From NCBI GenBank assembly GCA_046351595.1, contig JAXLYE010000001.1:1488001-1552000 (forward strand): a DNA stretch of 64,000 nt. Direction: 5' to 3'. Source of the stretch: JAXLYE01 sp046351595 (GTDB taxonomy: Bacteria; Myxococcota_A; Polyangia; Palsa-1104; JAEUJZ01). Under the pieces are notes generated by a model, which did no database searches, had not been told where the DNA came from, and saw only the letters and a list, made by a program, of their open reading frames with translations. Shown in pieces: positions 60,762 to 64,000 of the stretch. Position numbers and translations under genes: made by a program. Positions within the stretch are counted from its first letter, which is position 1. Each line of letters begins with the position of its first letter.

Positions 60762-62665
60762 GGCGGGCTCCTGTCGAAGGTCGGCGACCGCGCGCTGTCC
60801 GCGTCGACATCGGCGCCGGCGGGCTCCGCGGGGTGGGGGTCTTCGTGCTCAGGATCATCCGGCAGGGTCAGGCGCGCCAGCACGCCGCCGCCGTCATCGC
60901 CCGCGCCGCCGCCGTGCGCCGCGCTGTCGGCGTTGTCGATGACCAGCTCGGCGCCGAGCTGCTGCGCCAGGCGCGCGCAGGTGTACAGCCCCAGCCCCGT
61001 GCCCTTGCCCGGCGGCTTGGTGCTGACGAAGGGCTGGAACAGCCGCTCGCGCACCTCGACGGGCAGGCCCGGGCCGCGGTCGCGCACCGCCAGCACCGCG
61101 CCGCCGCGCCGCCCGCTCTGGTGGCTGATCGTCACCTCGACCGGGTGATCCGAGGCGTCGCTGGCGTTCTGCAGCAGGTTGACCAGGATCTGCAGCAGCC
61201 GATCGCCGTCGGTGACGCAGGCCAGATCGAGCTCGCCGCGGAGGACCACGCCGCCGCGGCCGGGGTTGCGCCCGTAGGTCAGCCGCGCCGCCCGCCGCAC
61301 CACGTCCGCCAGCACCGTGCGCACCGGGCTGTGCGCGCCGAGCCGCGCCGTCGACAGAAGCTCACGCGAGATCTCGCGACAGCGCCGCGCCTCGTCGACG
61401 ATGAGGGCGATCGACTCGGCCGCGTCCGGGCTCTGCACCGCGTGCGACAGATCGACCGCCAGCGTCTGGATGCTGGCCAGCGGCGTGTTCAGCTCGTGCG
61501 CCACCTGCTGCAGCGCGCGCCCGAGGCTGGCCAGCTGCTCCAGCAGGATGGCGCGCTGCTCGTTGACCGTGGCCTCGGTGCGATCGACATAAAGGAATGC
61601 GCGCAGGCCCTCGGCCTCCCAGCCCGCCAGCGCCATGATCTCGTAGATGCGCGCCTCGCCGCCCTCGGTGTGCGCCAGCCGCCGCGGCCGCCCGTCGTCA
61701 CCGGGCGGACCGTCACTGCCCGCCGGGGCCGCCGGCGCCGCCACCGGGGCGCGCCAATGCCCGTCGGGGCACGGGTGCAGCGTCGCGGCGCGCCGGTTGG
61801 CCAAGAGCAGCCGCCCGTCCGGCGCCACCAGCTCGAGCCCGACCTGCAGCGCGTCGAGCGCGGTCAAGAGCAGCTCGTAGTTGCGCAGCGCCCGGCCCTG
61901 CTCGCGCTCGACGAAGCGCAGCACGCCGCGCGCGAAGTAGGCCAGGCAGCACACCGTCACCGCTGCCGCCGTCGCCGACAGCCACAGCGGCGGCGACAAG
62001 AGCGGCGCCGACAGCAGCAGCCCGAGCTCCTCGGCCAGCACCAGAAGCAGCAGCCCGCCCAGCCCCACGACCGCCGCCAGCATGGTGCCGCGCGTATAGC
62101 CGAGCATGGCGCCGAGCACGACGTGGAAGCCGTAGAACATCACCACCGGGTTGCGCACGCCGCCGCTCGACAGCAGCAGCAGCGTCAGCGCGCCGACGTC
62201 GGCGAGGACCTGCAGCTCGAGCTCGCGCGCGAGCTCCGCCGGGCCCGGCGGCCGCGCCAGGCTGTCCTTCTTGCGCTCGCGGCGGAAGTACAAGAGGCCG
62301 CGGCGCCCGCGTCGCTCCGGCTCCTCGGCCGGCGAGGTGCTGCTGGCCAGCACGCCGACCGCCGGGCGCAGGCCGCTGGCCGAGCTGGCCGGGTTCGAGA
62401 AGTCGGCGATCGAGGGCGAGCCGCCCGCGTCGCGCGCCGCCTGCTCGAGGCCGCGCAGCCGCAACAGGAACGCCAGGTTGTACAGCACCCCGACGAGCAG
62501 GGCGACCGCGATCGGCCCGGCCGCGACCCACCGCAGCTGCAGCAGCCGCGCCACCCCCAGCCCGACGGCGACACCGAGCAGCGCCAGCCAGCGCAGCTGC
62601 ACCAGCCAGCGCAGCCGCGCCAGCGGCGAGATCTGCAGGAGGCTGGTGTCGGTGAGGAGCGACAT
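60758..62665 (-). CDS. RegB-like membrane sensor histidine kinase
   Basis: A 635-residue kinase. The N-terminal part has about six transmembrane helices (about 25-70 and 150-240), interrupted by a roughly 70-residue cytoplasmic insert. SSGGVRNPVVMF at 166-177 matches the GGxxNPF heptapeptide that binds ubiquinone in RegB/PrrB, with Val for Phe. A PAS-like stretch with an LVAPDGRLLLANRRAA segment follows (about 270-365). The H-box is VAHELNTPLASIQ with His390, and RRCREI downstream holds a Cys where RegB has its redox Cys. N, G1 and G2 boxes (NLLQNASDA, DRGPGLP, GKGTGLGLY) are intact. It is translationally coupled to the NtrC-type regulator. Confidence 0.92.
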   Translation of the reverse strand: MSLLTDTSLLQISPLARLRWLVQLRWLALLGVAVGLGVARLLQLRWVAAGPIAVALLVGVLYNLAFLLRLRGLEQAARDAGGSPSIADFSNPASSASGLRPAVGVLASSTSPAEEPERRGRRGLLYFRRERKKDSLARPPGPAELARELELQVLADVGALTLLLLSSGGVRNPVVMFYGFHVVLGAMLGYTRGTMLAAVVGLGGLLLLVLAEELGLLLSAPLLSPPLWLSATAAAVTVCCLAYFARGVLRFVEREQGRALRNYELLLTALDALQVGLELVAPDGRLLLANRRAATLHPCPDGHWRAPVAAPAAPAGSDGPPGDDGRPRRLAHTEGGEARIYEIMALAGWEAEGLRAFLYVDRTEATVNEQRAILLEQLASLGRALQQVAHELNTPLASIQTLAVDLSHAVQSPDAAESIALIVDEARRCREISRELLSTARLGAHSPVRTVLADVVRRAARLTYGRNPGRGGVVLRGELDLACVTDGDRLLQILVNLLQNASDASDHPVEVTISHQSGRRGGAVLAVRDRGPGLPVEVRERLFQPFVSTKPPGKGTGLGLYTCARLAQQLGAELVIDNADSAAHGGGAGDDGGGVLARLTLPDDPEHEDPHPAEPAGADVDADSARSPTFDRSPP

Positions 62666-62725
62666 GGAGTGGGCTCTGCGCGGCGGCGGGCGCCGGCCAG
62701 GGTGGGGACGGGGGAGAGGGCGACC

Positions 62726-63259
62726 TCAGGTCACGCGGCTGGAGTTGCTGCCGCCCGACTTGTACGGGTCGACGATCAGCGCGCCGTCGCTGCGCCGGCA
62801 CATCGACAGCGTCGGCAGCGGCATCATCGCCGGGCCGTTCGAGACCGAGCCGTCGAGCTTGAACGCCGAGCCGTGGCAGCCGCACTTGTACAGCGTCCCG
62901 CCCGGCGCGTACGCCACGTTGCAGCCGGCGTGCGTGCAGACGTCCCTGAGCGCGAGGTAGCCGTTTGCGTCGCGGTAGAGCAGGAACGCGGGCTTGACCG
63001 CGTCGGTGCCGTACTCGATGCGGCGCGCCTGCCCGACGGCGAGCGAGGCCGCGTCCGCGCTGCTGACGATCACCGGGCCGGTGGGGCTGCCCGAGCACTG
63101 ACCCATCGGGGTCGGCATCGGCATCCCGTCCATGTTGCCGCACGCGGCGAGGGCAGAGCCGGCGCAGGCGACGGCCGCGACGGAAAGGACGTCGCGGCGG
63201 CTGGGGGCGGGATCGCTCGTCGCGACGGGACCGGCGGCGAGCTCGTTCTCTGGCTTCAT
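62726..63259 (-). CDS. Rieske [2Fe-2S] lipoprotein, Tat-type signal
   Basis: A 177-residue protein starting at ATG 63259, with GGAGG five bases upstream. A twin-Arg signal (PSRRDVLSVAAVACAGSALAAC) ends in a lipobox-like LAAC (Cys40). The Rieske fold (about 62-177) has box 1 CTHAGC (Cys108, His110, Cys113) and box 2 CGCHGS (Cys126, Cys128, His129): two Cys and two His ligands plus the disulfide pair expected for high-potential clusters. No cytochrome b or bc1 gene is nearby and ACIII needs no Rieske subunit, so it may be a sensor input or an electron carrier. It lies 60 nt upstream of the RegB-like kinase gene. Confidence 0.93.
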   Translation of the reverse strand: MKPENELAAGPVATSDPAPSRRDVLSVAAVACAGSALAACGNMDGMPMPTPMGQCSGSPTGPVIVSSADAASLAVGQARRIEYGTDAVKPAFLLYRDANGYLALRDVCTHAGCNVAYAPGGTLYKCGCHGSAFKLDGSVSNGPAMMPLPTLSMCRRSDGALIVDPYKSGGSNSSRVT

Positions 63260-63278
63260 GGACGCCTCCTGGGTTCGG

Positions 63279-63314
63279 ACAGTTAAGACAGATAAGACCG
63301 ATCGGACCGTTGGA
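63279..63314. repeat. 9-bp degenerate tandem repeat in the Rieske leader
   Basis: Four units ACAGTTAAG, ACAGATAAG, ACCGATCGG and ACCGTTGGA follow one another (63279-63314), 20 bp upstream of the Rieske ATG on the opposite-sense reading. It may be a binding array or replication-slippage product. Confidence 0.7.
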
Positions 63315-63390
63315 TCGGGCAGCTGACTCGGGCGGTCGCACGGTGCTGCCGCACGCCCGCCTGGCGCCGAGACTATCGAACGCGGCGCTT

Positions 63391-63406
63391 TGCAAGCAAG
63401 CGTCCA
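63391..63406 (-). promoter_or_regulatory. Possible second sigma-54 promoter upstream of the Rieske gene
   Basis: Minus-strand TGGACGCTTGCTTGCA has TGG and TTGCA at the exact -24/-12 spacing but departs from consensus at the CACG positions. The predicted leader is about 120 nt. Weaker than the actA site. Confidence 0.4.
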
Positions 63407-63463
63407 GCCCCCGCCCGTGGCAGCCGGCACAAGCCGCGGCTTCCGTCCGGCGTGAAGGAGCGT

Positions 63464-63469
63464 TAGGCT
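63464..63469 (+). promoter_or_regulatory. -10-like TAGGCT before uppP
   Basis: TAGGCT ends 7 nt before ATG 63477; an upstream GAAGGAG is 16 nt from the ATG, too far to serve as its ribosome site. Confidence 0.35.
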
Positions 63470-63476
63470 GCCGCGC

Positions 63477-64000
63477 ATGCAGCTGTGGCAGGTGCTGGCC
63501 CTCGCGGTGATAGAAGGGCTGACCGAGTTCGTGCCGGTCTCGTCGACGGGTCACCTGATCCTGGCGAGCCGCGTGCTCGGCCTGAGCGGGCCGGCGGTCA
63601 ACGCCTTCAACGTCGCGGTGCAGCTCGGCGCGCTCTTGGCCGCGGTCTTCTACTACCGCCAGACGCTGTGGTCGACGGCGACGGGGGCGCTGCAGCGGCA
63701 GCCGGCGGCGCTGCGGCTCGTGCGCAACCTCGTGCTCGGGGCGCTGCCGGTGCTGGCGCTCGGCTACCTGCTGCGCCGGGTTATCAAGCAGCACCTGTTC
63801 GGGCCGCGGCCGGTGGTGGCGGCGCTGCTCGTCGGCGGTGTGGTCATGCTCGCGCTCGATCTGTGGCGGCGGCACCGGCCCGGGCCGCTGGGCAGCGCGA
63901 CGGAGCTCTCGGCCCCGCGGGCGCTCGCGGTCGGCCTGGTGCAGGCGCTGGCGCTGTGGCCCGGGACCTCGCGCTCGATGGCCAGCATCGCCGGCGGCCA
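63477..64000 (+). CDS. uppP: Undecaprenyl-diphosphatase UppP (BacA), truncated by the window end
   Basis: The first 174 codons of a membrane phosphatase that recycles undecaprenyl diphosphate to the lipid carrier for cell-wall synthesis. The catalytic EGLTEFVPVSSTGHLILAS segment lies at about residues 13-31, and the second conserved motif, PGTSRSMASI, is reached near residue 165, just before the edge. Several hydrophobic helices are visible between them. ATG 63477 has TAGGCT ending 7 nt upstream. The family length of about 270 residues implies roughly 95 residues lie beyond the window. Confidence 0.96.
   Translation, partial: MQLWQVLALAVIEGLTEFVPVSSTGHLILASRVLGLSGPAVNAFNVAVQLGALLAAVFYYRQTLWSTATGALQRQPAALRLVRNLVLGALPVLALGYLLRRVIKQHLFGPRPVVAALLVGGVVMLALDLWRRHRPGPLGSATELSAPRALAVGLVQALALWPGTSRSMASIAGG

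Overview
The window is GC-rich, densely coded DNA that most resembles a Myxococcota (myxobacteria-like, former Deltaproteobacteria) chromosome. The signs are three Ser/Thr kinases, two of them with N-terminal zinc ribbons; two PP2C phosphatases; Pro/Ala-rich tails; many lipoproteins, one with Asp-Leu-Ala type repeats; a B12-dependent ribonucleotide reductase; and an alternative complex III (ACIII)/caa3 respiratory operon. This placement is inferred from gene content. There is no rRNA in the window. I see no insertion sequence, phage or CRISPR array.

Layout. 1-236 is the start of a truncated membrane protein. 488-3135 holds an ECF sigma factor, its putative anti-sigma factor and two exported proteins. 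3199-8857 holds a VWA membrane protein with a hypothetical partner, a DUF1624-like acyltransferase, rubredoxin, an exported Cys-rich protein and a MAPEG protein. 8905-13110 holds two zinc-ribbon Ser/Thr kinases. 13215-18201 is a mixed exported/metabolic stretch: YdjM-like protein, lipoprotein, amidohydrolase, CX4CH lipoprotein and DJ-1/PfpI protein. 18322-23833 holds B12-dependent RNR (nrdJ), divergent from a BtuF-like B12-binding lipoprotein, then an M48 protease. 23965-26922 holds a PP2C, an isolated ftsA, a small RHH-like protein and rpmB. 27165-36175 holds a UbiB-like kinase, a VWA-FHA protein, an M16 protease, an alpha/beta hydrolase, a second PP2C and a bacterial expansin. 36448-45015 holds an outer-membrane-type protein, ctaB, HupE, a kinase with a CsgG/TolB-like tail, tRNA-Glu(UUC) and a zinc-ribbon rhomboid.

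45470-58900 (minus strand) is one 12-gene operon with mostly 1-8 nt overlaps: actA-B-C-D-E-F, a small unknown membrane protein, a SCO copper chaperone, then caa3 oxidase subunits II, I, III and IV. It encodes a complete quinol-to-oxygen branch: ACIII oxidises quinol, its cytochromes pass electrons to caa3, and SCO and CtaB serve oxidase assembly. Subunit I carries the YSHP signature of A2-type oxidases.

Upstream of actA lie an NtrC-type response regulator with the GAFTGA motif, a RegB-like sensor kinase with the quinone-site-like motif GGVRNPV, and a Rieske lipoprotein. The actA upstream region contains a near-consensus sigma-54 -24/-12 promoter (58934-58949) and, about 115 bp upstream of its predicted start, a 30-bp near-perfect dyad (59023-59052) placed like an enhancer-binding-protein site. 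My main hypothesis is that quinone-pool redox state, sensed by the RegB-like kinase, controls the ACIII-caa3 branch through sigma-54 rather than through a RegA-type regulator.

A second window-wide pattern is that about 15 genes have a -10-like hexamer (TAnnnT class) ending only 6-10 nt before the start codon and no Shine-Dalgarno sequence. This suggests frequent leaderless transcription. Several short degenerate tandem repeats (9-20 bp units) occur in intergenic DNA. The window ends inside uppP.
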